Of a stretch of 64,000 bases of DNA, positions 1-10,125 are shown one piece after another. The stretch spans positions 2,709,501-2,773,500 of the forward strand of contig JBBBDQ010001918.1 of the NCBI GenBank assembly GCA_037127315.1, given 5' to 3'. Position 1 is the stretch's first letter, and the number at the start of each line of letters is the position of its first letter. The notes under the pieces are model-generated. The model did no database searches. It saw only the letters and a program-made list of their open reading frames with translations, and had not been told where the DNA came from. The DNA is from Ascarosepion bandense. Lineage: Eukaryota; Mollusca; Cephalopoda; Sepiida; Sepiidae. Position numbers and translations under genes: made by a program.

Positions 1-440
1 TGTTATGATGTCATTTCTGACCTTAGGACTCTGAAAATGTTATGATGTCATTTCTGACCTTAGGACTCTGAAAATGTTATGATGTCATTTCTGACCTTAG
101 GACTCTGAAAATGTTATGATGTCATTTCTGACCTTAGGACTCTGAAAATGTTATGATGTCATTTCTGACCTTAGGACTCTGAAAATGTTATGATGTCATT
201 TCTGACCTTAGGACTCTGAAAATGTTATGATGTCATTTCTGACCTTAGGACTCTGAAAATGTTATGATGTCATTTCTGACCTTAGGACTCTGAAAATGTT
301 ATGATGTCATTTCTGACCTTAGGACTCTGAAAATGTTATGATGTCATTTCTGACCTTAGGACTCTGAAAATGTTATGATGTCATTTCTGACCTTAGGACT
401 CTGAAAATGTTATGATGTCATTTCTGACCTTAGGACTCTG
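1..440. repeat. 37-bp satellite, 12 essentially identical units
   Basis: A 37-bp unit (TGTTATGATGTCATTTCTGA and on to CTGAAAA) repeats 12 times without visible substitutions. The array is cut by the window edge, so its true length is unknown. The last unit runs into a sequence resembling the end of a LINE ORF followed by an AAT-rich stretch. A diverged single version of the unit (CATTTCTGACTTTAGG) lies near 1112. Perfect identity implies recent amplification, or possibly assembly expansion. Confidence 0.97.
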
Positions 441-559
441 GTCGGAATCCAGAAAGAGATGATTATGGAACAGAAATGAAAAAATACTACTAATAATAAT
501 AATAAAAATAATACTAAACAATTGGCGATTTTCTATCAGGTTGCATAGTGTTAGCGCCT

Positions 560-1190
560 AACGAAAATAAACCTCGACATGACAGAGTGGATCAATATCT
601 GCACTGGAAAATATGCAAGAGAAGAAAACGGCGAGAAACTGGTATGAACACCACCCAGATCCGGTCATAGGGGTAATTAATACCTGTAACAATTTTATGT
701 GAGTTTACAATACACACGGACAGAACAATCAAAGTTAATCACCCAGACATTGTGATCAAAGTCCACCATAACAGAATCTGCTTTCTTATTGCCATGTCAG
801 TTCCTACAGATTGTCATGTAACTTTGGAGATATTGAAAAACTATCAAAATCCAAGGATCTTGAAGTTGAAATTTAAAAAATGTGGCACATGGAGACATCA
901 ATAATTCCACTTGTAGTTGAAGCCACTGATTGATTGGAAAAGGTTCCGATAGACTTATTGAAATGATTCTGGATAGCACATGCCTTAAAGAAATACAAAA
1001 AATTGTACTCACAGGTACATATCACACATTACAAAGAGCTTTTTCCATGTAAAATGTGTATGAGCAAAGATTTTTTTTTTTTACAAATATGATCAGTGGA
1101 AAATGTCACGCAGCCATTTCTGACTTTAGGTCTTTGGTTGAGACCCCGAAGAAAATCTGTATACAACAACAACAATAGCAACAACAACAC
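560..1190 (+). pseudogene. decayed LINE ORF, C-terminal part
   Basis: Frame-shifted reading of the plus strand gives stretches such as CTGKYARENGEKLVYEHHPD, HTDRTIKVNHPDIVIKVH, SKDLEVEI and LKEIQKIVLTGTYHTLQRAF. I recognise this layout from the C-terminal region of LINE polyproteins common in invertebrate genomes. Several stops and frame changes break it. It ends in a CAA-rich stretch. The clade is not assigned. Confidence 0.55.
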
Positions 1191-1250
1191 CAGCCGCCGT
1201 CGCCATCGCTTTATGAGTTGCAAGAGACAAGTTTATTCCGCGTAAATATA

Positions 1251-1760
1251 CAGTGGAACCTATACTTAGGAAATTAATTCTTTCTGGAAGTCGTTTCGAA
1301 ACGTGAAAATTTCGTAAGAAGGGACGTTTTTTACCCTATAAATGCCCTAATCGGTTCCAAGCCCCCCCCACAAATTCGCACATAAATTTTTATAAATTAT
1401 CAAAATGCATCAAAACCTGTAACAAATCCATGTTAGAATTAGATTACCGCACAATAAACATAAAAATGAGAGTTGTACATAATTTAAAGAATAAAGAACA
1501 AAGAATAAAGTAAAGAATAAAAAATACATTTTCCTTTGGGGTTGGGCGACTATGCAAAGACAACGGTGAGTGGGGTGAGTGACAGACGAGGAGGCAATCA
1601 GGTGGCCTGAGGGAGATGCGAGGAGCAACGCGTATTTTGAAATTTTTGCCTTTCGTATCCTGAAATTTCTTTCGTAGCAAGAGGCAATATTTTTCCGAAG
1701 AGGCGTTTCGTAACCTGAAAATTTCCTATGTATTGCCTTTCGTAAGTAGAGGTTCCACTG
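1251..1760. mobile_element. pogo/Tigger-like MITE with TA duplication
   Basis: The left end starts CAGTGGAACCTATACTTAGG and the right end is its inverse (AGTAGAGGTTCCACTG), giving terminal inverted repeats. A TA dinucleotide lies on each side (1249-1250 and 1761-1762), as expected for Tc1/mariner/pogo integration. The 510-bp interior is AT-rich with no transposase-like frame, so the element is non-autonomous. Confidence 0.8.
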
Positions 1761-1958
1761 TACACTAATTTAACCAGGAGAACGTATTTGCAACGTTAAT
1801 CTTTTAACGTCACTAACATAGTTGAAGGAAGTACAAAAAAAAAAAAAAAAAAGCGTAAATGTAACACGTTTCACGTTGAACAAACGTTATTTTGATAAGT
1901 GTAATGAAATTATTTGATTGCAGTGTTACAGTAACGTCGCCATAACCTCACATATCCA

Positions 1959-2269
1959 GTGAGTCAGTTAAGTGACGTACGTGATACACGCTTCTGGCGA
2001 TCATGTCTTGAAATAGACATGACTGACTGGACAGAAGATTATCCTGCAGTAGGTTGCCATTATTTTCTGATGTAGACCGGTTGTCAGCCAAGGCTATAGA
2101 ATCTAATCTTTCTTTTTATTTAACCCATAACTGGAGGGAAGAGACGGATTAATACCTTTACTAAGGGTATTTGTACGTAAGTAAATGCAAGGGATTCAAC
2201 TGGAATTCGAACTCGGCTAAACGATTTGTTGTTCCGAGTCGATATCCATAGCGCCACAACGCACATCCG
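1959..2269 (-). mobile_element. tRNA-derived SINE (family 1), full length
   Basis: On the minus strand the copy starts with a tRNA-like head containing an A-box-like and a B-box-like segment, and ends in the family tail. It is flanked by a 12-bp target site duplication CTCACATATCCA at 1947-1958 and 2270-2281. Older than some copies, judging by substitutions in the head (B region and anticodon-like arm). Confidence 0.93.
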
Positions 2270-2281
2270 CTCACATATCCA

Positions 2282-3207
2282 CTCATCCATAATACAAATA
2301 TTTGCAATATTGCAGAAACATAAATGAGTACAAAAATCAAAGGGAACAATAACAATAGTAATTCCAGAATAGTCATTGACATTTTCCTTTTTTAAACTAA
2401 AGAACCTTTGAACCCTTTATCGTTGATACTTTCCTGTCTATTGGCCGGGGGGGGGGTGACCATTCCTGTGATTGGTGTCCCCTGCAGCTAAACTCGTTGT
2501 CAGTTTCTTTCTCGCCTTTATACATATTTGTTTTTGGGGTATACTTTCGTAGATGTCATACCGTACAGAAACATTCTGGCCAGGAAGGTTCAATATCTAC
2601 CGAAAGGCACATTTACTTAAAAAACTTTCGATTACCCAAGCAAGTAGACGTCAATTACAAGCTAAAAATATACACCAATATCTACGCAAACATGTAACGA
2701 GAAACAACATGATTTAATTTGAAACAGTTATGGTCATATTAGGCTAGTGATTTTATTAAGCGTAGTTTAGAGGTGGCACAAGTCGGAAATATGGAACACC
2801 GGGGGAGTCGAGACTGTTTCGAGACCTTCCTCAGTACTTTGGAATTCTTGTTATTTTATCAACATTTCCATTATTTTTTACTTTCATTTACATGTTACAA
2901 GTTGTATAACTGGTATCTCGTATCCAAGGATAACTGTCTACTAGGGAGGCTAGTTTGTTATAGACGCCTGCTCAGGCTCATTTGTGTTTGTTCAACACTC
3001 ACAGAGCTCATCTATTGTTTACAGTGCAACTATGCTGAGCGGACCTTAGTTAGAGTTTCTGAGAGAGAGCGCGTTATCTAGCCTGAACAACAGTCAGAAC
3101 AAAACCAGGACGCTCAAACCCTCGGTCACGATGACTTCTGACTTTGAGCGAGCACAAGTCTCGATGACGTCTAAAGGCCCCGTCTAAAAATTAATCTAAG
3201 CACAACT
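2282..3207. other. no gene recognised
   Basis: AT-rich sequence with short G-runs. A fragment resembling SINE family 2 (TTTAGAGGTGGCACAAG) lies near 2766. A 102-codon open frame at 2773-3081 has no recognisable domain and overlaps that fragment, so I do not call it. Confidence 0.6.
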
Positions 3208-3487
3208 GACGATAAATTTTCACAGATTTTGACGACATTCAGCTTTTTTTTTTTTATTTAAATATGTGAATTTGTTTTGTTCATGCTAAATCTAAAAGCA
3301 CTATAATAAATTCACTATTTTTTATCCGTTAAGTTGAATGTGTTAAAATTCTTGAAATTTTTAACAATAAAAAATCAAGTTGATGTTAAAAATGCTGCAA
3401 AACATCGTTGATTTATTCAAGATGAAAAGTCTATTATGACATGTCGCTAATTTGTATTTAAATACAATGTATCTATTTTATGACATT
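3208..3487. repeat. dispersed repeat, partner of 59171-60450 (left part)
   Basis: Shares order and sequence with 59171-59376 and 60284-60400: CTAAGCACAACTGAC, then GTTGATGTTAAAAAT and ATTATGACA. Here the repeat is interrupted by the LINE-tail tandem array at 3518-4290 and resumes near 4450. The family is unidentified. Confidence 0.6.
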
Positions 3488-3517
3488 TTAGTAGCTCCCT
3501 TTGCAAATGAAGTATTG

Positions 3518-4290
3518 GTCTATTGAACAGGTGAAGAGGCTCATCCCTTGTTTCCTGTTTAGGATGCGGTTTCCGGTTTTCTCTTTTCCAATCTTTTCAC
3601 TCTTTTCCTTTATTATTTTTTTTTTCAATTGCAGTAGATAGACTAAACTATCGCCCGGTTCACACTCCACCCACATCTATTGAACAGGTGAAGAGGCTCA
3701 TCCCTTGTTTCCTGTTTAGGATGCGGTTGCCGGTTTTCTCTTTTCCTTTATTATTTTTTTTTTTCAATTGGAGTAGATAGACTAAACTATCGCCCGGTTC
3801 ACACTCCACCCACATCTATTGAACAGGTGAAGAGGCTCATCCCTTGTTTCCTGTTTAGGATGCGGTTTCCGGTTTTCTCTTTTCCAATCTTTTCACTCTT
3901 TTCCTTTATTATTATTTTTTTTTTCAATTGGAGTAGATAGACTAAACTATCGCCCGGTTCACACTCCACCCACATCTATTGAACAGGTGAAGAGGCTCAT
4001 CCCTGGTTTCTTGTTTAGAATGCGGTTTCCGGTTTTCTCTTTTCCAATCTTTTCACTCTTTTCCTTTATTATTATTTTTTTTTTCAATTGGAGTAGATAG
4101 ACTAAACTATCGCCCGGTTCACACTCCACCCACATCTATTGAACAGGTGAAGAGGCTCATCCCTTGTTTCCTGTTTAGGATGTGGTTTCCGGCTTTCTCT
4201 TTTCCATTCTTTTTACCCTTACGTAGCCCCCTGCGCATCAGTGGCGTTACCGCCTTGCTCGGGGTGATATGATTAAAAAAAAAAAAAAAT
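3518..4290 (+). repeat. tandem array of a LINE-tail-like unit, ~140-160 bp x5
   Basis: CTATTGAACAGGTGAAGAGG recurs five times, near 3518, 3675, 3815, 3975 and 4135. Units differ mainly in the length of an internal T-run and in a deleted AATCTTTTCACTC block. The last unit passes into GTAGCCCCCTGCGCATCAGT and a poly(A), the same 3' tail seen at 46925-47460, 49930-50245 and 51330-51785. That suggests repeated 3' ends of one LINE. Confidence 0.85.
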
Positions 4291-4449
4291 ATGTTGGGTC
4301 GAAAGATGATGAATGAGTTATTGTGGTGATAGAGTACATAAATTATAATGAATGAATGAATGAATGGGTTGCATTTCAGATTAGCTAGATATAGGATAGT
4401 CAGACTTAGGCAGCTTCACCCCACTTTCCCTTCGGCCTTGTGTCAAAAT

Positions 4450-4575
4450 TGTAATTATATCACAATAAATAAACATTGTATCTTTTAATTTTTCTAGCTG
4501 AATTGTTCATCTACATTGCATATAATTCATTATTGTACGTAATGAGGTTACAATAAACGTTTTTTTTTTTTCAAA
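4450..4575. repeat. dispersed repeat, partner of 60380-60475
   Basis: TTTTTCTAGCTGAATTGTTC and the following CTACATTGCATATAATTCAT resemble 60393 onward. This continues the repeat interrupted at 3487. Confidence 0.5.
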
Positions 4576-4590
4576 TGAATACTAACTTAT

Positions 4591-4879
4591 ATGCGTTGTG
4601 GTGCAGTGGATGTCAGAACGATGAATCGGGATACCGAGTTCAAATTTCAGTTGAATTCCTTGCATTCATTTACGCGCAAATTAAAAAGGTATTAATCTGT
4701 CTCTTCCCTCCAGTTGTGGGTTAAATAATAGGGCAGATTGGGTTCTATAGCCTTCGCTGGCAACCAGTCTACTGCAAAAAGCAATAGCAACCTACTGCAG
4801 GATAATTTTCTGCCCAGTCAATCATGTCTCTTTCGAGACATGATCGCCCAAAGAGCGTGTCACTTATGGCACTTAACTG
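4591..4879 (+). mobile_element. SINE family 1, full length
   Basis: Starts ATGCGTTGTGGTGCAGTGG (A-box-like) with a B-box-like GAGTTCAAATTTC, and runs to the tail GGCACTTAACTGA. A perfect 10-bp target duplication ACTAACTTAT flanks it at 4581-4590 and 4880-4889, which fixes both ends and the insertion strand. Confidence 0.95.
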
Positions 4880-4889
4880 ACTAACTTAT

Positions 4890-5300
4890 GAAAATTGAGA
4901 TGTAGTAGAGGCGGGGGCATTGTATCATGGGTTCATAGTGGGTTCATAGTTTCGGGGTGGATCGAAACCCTTCCATCGGCCTTGCACCAGGTGCATAACC
5001 GGGTACGTAACTGGAAGTTTTATCGTAACTTTTTTTCAATCGTGAAATAATGAAATCCAAGTCAGAAATACTCACAGCCATTCATTTAATACTGATCGCC
5101 AGGATTTACTCACCTGAAAAGAAAAAAAAAACGCAATGTGTTAATTTTGGAAAGATAAGAAAGTTGCGCATTTATATGAGAATAAAGATCACAGATCTAC
5201 GAAAATCTATTAAATGGGCACAAAATAGGAAATATTAGAGAATAAGAAAACTGAAGGAAGAAACACGCATGTTATGCTCATGTTATCGAATCATGAAATC
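4890..5300. other. no gene; probable continuation of the 3208/59171 repeat
   Basis: Weak similarity in order to 60480-60720 (a G-rich TAGGG/CGGGGG stretch, then AAGATAAGAAA). No open frame of substance. Confidence 0.4.
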
Positions 5301-5302
5301 AA

Positions 5303-5411
5303 GCTTACGGCCACATCACATTAAAACATCGCTTCCCTTATGATCATCGGAGTTAAGCAATGAAGGTACCGAGATGGGTGACCGTATGGGAATACCAGCA
5401 GCTGTAAGCTT
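5303..5411 (+). pseudogene. 5S rRNA-like unit 1
   Basis: Begins GCTTACGGCCACATCACATT and ends GCTGTAAGCTT. It keeps the internal promoter-like segments GAGTTAAGCAAT and GAGATGGGTGACCG at 5S positions. A deletion after AGCAATGAAGG and several substitutions argue against function. Confidence 0.85.
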
Positions 5412-5429
5412 GGGTATGCGTTTAATTTG

Positions 5430-5531
5430 GCTTACGGTTACATCAGGTTGAAACACCGATCCCCGTATGATCGTCGGAGTTAAGCAACTTTGAGCCTGAT
5501 CAGATGGGTAACTGCATGGAAATATCAGGTG
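5430..5531 (+). pseudogene. 5S rRNA-like unit 2
   Basis: Starts GCTTACGGTTACATCAGGTT and keeps GAGTTAAGCAAC and CAGATGGGTAACTGC. Its 3' end is degraded and it lies about 18 bp after unit 1. Confidence 0.8.
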
Positions 5532-5539
5532 GTTAGTAT

Positions 5540-5658
5540 GGTTTACGGATTCATCACTTTAAAGCACAAGTCACCGTACGAATAACGGAGTTAAGCAACG
5601 TCGAACCTGGTTAGAACCTAGATGGGTGACCGCTTGGGAATACAGATGCTATAATCTA
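5540..5658 (+). pseudogene. 5S rRNA-like unit 3
   Basis: Near full 5S length. It contains GAGTTAAGCAACGTCGAACC and TAGATGGGTGACCGCTTGGG, the best-kept A/C-box region of the array. The acceptor-like ends (GGTTTACGG, GCTATAATC) no longer pair well. Confidence 0.85.
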
Positions 5659-5676
5659 AGTGGGAGTGGTTAGTGT

Positions 5677-5795
5677 GCTTTACGGACACATCACGTTGAA
5701 ACACCGGTCCCGTACGATCAACGGATTTAAACAATGTCGAGACTCGTCAGTACCTAGATGGGTGACCGCTAGGGACTATCATGTACTGTAAGTTT
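5677..5795 (+). pseudogene. 5S rRNA-like unit 4
   Basis: Starts GCTTTACGGACACATCACGT and contains CACCGGTCCCGTACGATCA and TAGATGGGTGACCGCT. Substitutions in GATTTAAACAATG hit the A-box region. Confidence 0.85.
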
Positions 5796-5813
5796 GGGTA
5801 GGTTTTTTTTTAT

Positions 5814-5913
5814 GGCTTAATCTGTTCCTGTACGATCACCGAGGTTAACGAACGTTGAACCTGGTCAGTATCTAGATGGGTGACCTCTTGGGAATACCAA
5901 ATGTTGTAAGCTT
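5814..5913 (+). pseudogene. 5S rRNA-like unit 5, 5' deleted
   Basis: Lacks about 20 nt of the 5' part but keeps GTACGATCACCGAGGTTAAC, TAGATGGGTGACC and GGGAATACCAAATGTTGTAA. It runs directly into the head of a family 1 SINE on the same strand, an arrangement repeated at 31432-31687. Confidence 0.85.
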
Positions 5914-6060
5914 GGTTTAATGGATAAAGCCTCGGAATTTTTAATCGGAGAGCCGAGTACCAATTCCAGTCGCGTTCGTTGTATTCATTTACACGCAAAA
6001 ATGACCATGAAAAGGTATTAATCTGTCTCTTCTCTCCCAGATATGGCCTACGTTGTAAGA
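5914..6060 (+). mobile_element. SINE family 1, head part, fused to 5S unit 5
   Basis: TTTAATGGATAAAGCCTCGG is followed by AATCGGAGAGCCGAGTACC (B-box region), then TTCATTTACACGCAAA and GGTATTAATCTGTCTCTTC. The tail half is absent. Confidence 0.8.
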
Positions 6061-6408
6061 TTTGTTACATAAAACAGTTATTATCTCAAAAAATAAATCC
6101 AAGTGCAAAATTTCGGTATTAAATAACATATAGAGGTGGATATGCTCCTAAACAAAAGCAAACAACCAACAGAAACAAACAACCAAGGGTCGCTGAAAAA
6201 GAAAAGAAAAAAGAAAACAATGAATTTTCGGATTTAGGGAAAATAATGCATTCAGTGGCGAGCTAGTGAAATTCGTCTCGATGGTCACGTGGTCAACGCA
6301 TGTATCAGTGGAAACTCGAAGCACAGACGACGGATGCGACATTTATGAAACGGAATACGAATGTCCGATCGAAAAGTAAAAGCTTACCAAATCCACAAAC
6401 TAACTCCT
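6061..6408. other. no gene recognised
   Basis: AT-rich. Contains an A-rich run (AAAGAAAAGAAAAAAGAAAA). Nothing recognised. Confidence 0.6.
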
Positions 6409-6435
6409 TATTCAACGCCGGGCTATACAGCTATT

Positions 6436-6821
6436 CTAGCAGTATAGCCCGGCGTTGCTCGGGTGTAATGAAAGCTTTAAAACTAATCCATGGTCCTGGA
6501 GCTCAGACTCTTTGGACTTTGGCACGAAAGACTAAAAAGCAATAGTTGTTTCCAGTTAAAGCGAAACCGTAGACTGAAAGAAAAATGAATGAATGTAAGT
6601 AAAATTTTGATTTCCTGGTATCGATATCAAATAAGTGTTTTTCGTCCTAAACTGAATTTTGAAGGCTAAATAAGTCCTCTGAGTAAATGGCATCATGGCT
6701 GCGACTAAGAACTACAATTATACTTACTTAGAGCCAAATCCGAAGCAAAAACTAAAATAAAAGGGATGAAAAAAATACAGATATATAGGCAGATAAACAG
6801 ACATACACACAAACATCTTGC

Positions 6822-6852
<31 letters not shown>

Positions 6853-7162
6853 ATCGATTTTCTGCACTATTGTCAAAACTACAACCTTGAAATTTCTAAA
6901 TATCGTTTCTTATGTCTTTGTCTATGCGTATATCAAATTTGATTAACATAGGACCACTCCTTCTATAACCCGATTTTTTCGATTATCAATTTTCGATATT
7001 TATCGGGGGTACCTCGACACAAAACCTAGCCAAGAACAATCGCAGACGCTTAAAGTACAACTGTGTAAATTTTCAAGAAAATCGGTTCAGCCGTTTCGGA
7101 GTCTATCGGTAACGGACACACCCACACACAAAGTTCCATTTATAAATAAGTTTAGATTTAGA
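6436..7162 (+). mobile_element. RTE-like dispersed repeat, copy 1
   Basis: Starts CTAGCAGTATAGCCCGGCGT with a short self-complementary CCCGG...CGGG motif. Contains an internal (TA)n, and ends in TCGGTTCAGCCGTTTCGGAG, (CA)n and TTTATAAATAAGTTTAG. The 3' wording resembles tails of RTE-type non-LTR elements. Similar copies lie at 23494, 26696, 41708 and (deleted, minus) 29544. Just upstream at 6415-6430 the first 16 bases are repeated in inverse orientation. Confidence 0.75.
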
Positions 7163-7559
7163 CTATCAACTCCAATAGTTTAAATAAAAGGACTGTCGGC
7201 CAGTATAAGGTCACTTCACAAGCATAGCCGACGCTTCCCACATTCAAAAACCTTAATCAATTAATTCATTACATCAGGTTATGTAGTCATCAGAAGGTTT
7301 TGCTGTGTAGTAACATTTGTCCTGAGTTCAGTTTCTTGAATTTAGGAAGAAATATTTTTGAAGAAAAATTAATTTGATATTTTTAAATGCGTGCAGGATT
7401 CGGACAAAAGTTTGAAATAATTCCAAGATTATTGAAAATTACTCATCTCAATAATTACAAAATATTTTCATGGCTTCTGCTCTGACAAGTTTCTTTCCAT
7501 GGTGCTCTGACCACATGAATTTACTCGTGCTGCTAGACTGGAATTTAGGTCCCACCCTT

Positions 7560-7875
7560 TTACCGTCAAAATAGTCAAACTTAACAGCCACTTCTACACT
7601 ATTAGTTTTTTTTCTCGCACTTCCCGCAAGTATACAAAAGGGAGTTCCCTATGAAACTCTCTTCTCTATACTTACTTCCCTGATAGCTACAATCTCTAAA
7701 CGTTTAAATGCAACAGCAACTGCCATTTCCTTCCTTCTCTAAAACCGATCTATATCCTTAAATCCCATCCATGTCTTCTTTCTTAGGCATCCCCTGTACC
7801 ATCTCTTCTCGCACTGTAACCCTTGTGCACCAGAGGCGGTCTTGTTTTGCTTGAGGTGAAATGATTATTAAAAAA
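7560..7875 (+). pseudogene. LINE ORF end and 3' tail remnant
   Basis: Contains a GGGAGTTCCCTATGAAACTC / CCTGATAGCTACAATCTCTAA region comparable to the NSLP...YNLQEFK C-terminus of CR1-type LINEs. It ends CACCAGAGGCGGTC then TTGCTTGAGGTGAAATGATT, the same tail as 34020-34090. Confidence 0.5.
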
Positions 7876-7928
7876 CATATAAATTTCTTTTTTGTTTTCT
7901 CAAAACTTTGTTCGGTCGATTGTACCCT

Positions 7929-10125
7929 CAGCATCTATCTATAGAACGATATTTCTGCTGCATCAAGTCTCTTCTTCATCTGTGTTGACTTCATCATTAC
8001 CACATGTTCGGTCCATGGTATTTTCAGCACCTTCGTAGAACCACATTTCGGATGCTTCAAGCTCCTTCTTCATCTGTGTTGACTTCATCATTGCTCACAT
8101 GTTCGGTCCACGGTATTTTCAGCACCTTTCCGTAGAACCACATTTCGGATGCTTCAAGTCTCTTCTTCATCTGTGTTGACGTCATCATTGCTCACATGTT
8201 CGGTCCACAATGTGCCAGCACCTTTCCGTAGAATCACATTTCGGATGCTTCAAGTCTCTTCTTCATCTGTGTTGACGTCATCATTGCTCATGTCTGGTCC
8301 ATGGTATTTCAGTACCTTTCCGTAGAATCACATTTCGATGTCAAGTCTCTTCTTCATCTGTGTTGACGTCATCATTGCTCACATGTTCGGTCCAGGTATT
8401 TTCAGTACCTTTCTCGTAGAATCATATTCGATGTCGGTTCCTTCTTCATCTGTGTTGACGTCATCATTGCTCACATGTTTTGTCCATGGCTTTCAGCACC
8501 TTTCCGTAGAACCACATTTCGGATGCTTCAAGTCTCTTCTTCATCTGTGTTGACGTCATCATTGCTCACATGTTCGGTCCATGGTATTTTCAGTACCTTT
8601 CCGTAATCACATTTCGGATGCTTCAAGTCTCTTCTTCATCTGTGTTGACGTCATCATTGCTCACATGTTCGGTCCATGGTATTTTCAGTACCTTTCCGTA
8701 GAATCACATTTCGGATGCTTCAAGTCTCTTCTTCATCTGTGTTGACGTCATCATTGCTCACATGTTCGGTCCATGGTATTTTCTGTGTACCTTTCCGTAG
8801 AATCACATTTCGATGCTTCAAGTCTCTTCTTCATCTGTGTTGACGTCATCATTGCTCACATGTTCGGTCCATGGCATTTTCGCAGCACCTTCCGTAGAAT
8901 CACATTTCGGATGCTTCAAGCTCTTCTTCGTCCAAAGAGACGTCAAAGTTGCTCACATGTTCAATCTTAGCGGCATTTTCAGCACCTTCCGTATCCATTT
9001 CGGATGCTTCAAGCTCTTCATCTGTGTTGACGTCATCATTGCTCACATGTTCGGTCCATGGTATTTTCAGTACCTTTCCGTAGAATCACATTTCGGATGC
9101 TTCAAGTCTCTTCATCCAAGCGACGTCACCGGTTTCCATGTTCGTCCATGTATTTTCGGCACTGTAAACGTACTGGATGTCGTGTTTCTTCATCTGTGTT
9201 GACGTCATCGTCGCCACGTTCGCCCGCACAGTAATTTTCCGTAGAATCACATTTCGGATGCTTCAAGTCTCTTCTTCATCTGTGTTGATGTCATCATTGC
9301 TCACATGTTCGGTCTTGAGTGTATTTTTCAGCACCTTCGAATCACATTTCGGATGCTTCAAGTTCTTCATCTTGCATGGATGTCATCATTGTCACATGTT
9401 CGGTCCACGTATTTTCAGCAATCTTTCCAGAATCACATTTCGATGCTTTCAAATTCTTCTTCTTCATCTGCGTTGACGTCATCATTGCTCACATGTGTTC
9501 GTCCACGGTACTTTCAGTACTTTCCGTAGAATCACATTTCGGATGCTTCCAAGTCTCTTCTTCATCTGTATTGATGTCATCATTGCTCACATGTTCGGTC
9601 CATGGTATTTTCAGCACCTTTCCGTGGAACCAATATTTCGGATGCTTCAAGTCTCTTCTTCATCTGTGTTGACGTCATCATTGCTCAGGCTATGTTTGTC
9701 CATAGACTTTTCAGTAATTTTCGTAGAATCACATTTCGGATGCTTCAAGTCTCTTCTTCATCTGTGTTGACGTCATCATTGCTCACATGTTCGGTCCATG
9801 GTATTTTCTAGCAATTCTTCTCTGGTAGGAACCAGCATTTCGGATGCTTCAAGCTCTTCTTCATCTGTGTTGACGTCATCATTGCTCACATGTTCGGTCC
9901 ATGGTATTTTCAGTACCTTTCCGTAGAACGGCAACATTTCGGATGCTTCCAAGTCTCTTCTTCATCTGTGTTGTCATCATTGCTCACATGTTCGGTCCAC
10001 AGGTTTTTTCACTCGCAGAATCACGCATTTCGGATGCTTCAAGTCTCTTCTTCCTCTGTGTTGATTTCATCATTGCTCACATGTTCAGTCTATGGTATTC
10101 TCAGCATCTTTCCGTAGAACCAGAA
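7929..10125 (-). repeat. ~97-bp minisatellite derived from LINE reverse transcriptase, ~23 units
   Basis: CATCTGTGTTGACGTCATCA recurs about every 92-100 bp, roughly 23 times, with indels. The minus-strand translation of one unit reads EASEMWFYGKVLKIPWTEHV followed by SNDDVNTDEEEL. This matches the LINE segment at 12050-12170 (-), which reads MWFYRRILRISWIEHVSNDE, and the one at 45378 (+). Units of 96 nt keep frame and those of 97 do not, so the array is not one long ORF. Confidence 0.9.

Noticed and set aside
2773..3081. 102-codon plus-strand open frame
   Set aside because: No recognisable domain, no promoter or splice context, begins in a SINE family 2 fragment.
5540..5658. Functional 5S rRNA gene
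   Set aside because: Terminal stem no longer pairs and there are many substitutions relative to the general 5S pattern.
7929..10125. Regular ~97-bp spacing considered as a CRISPR-like array
   Set aside because: There are no distinct spacers. The whole monomer repeats, and it derives from a LINE. The setting is eukaryotic.
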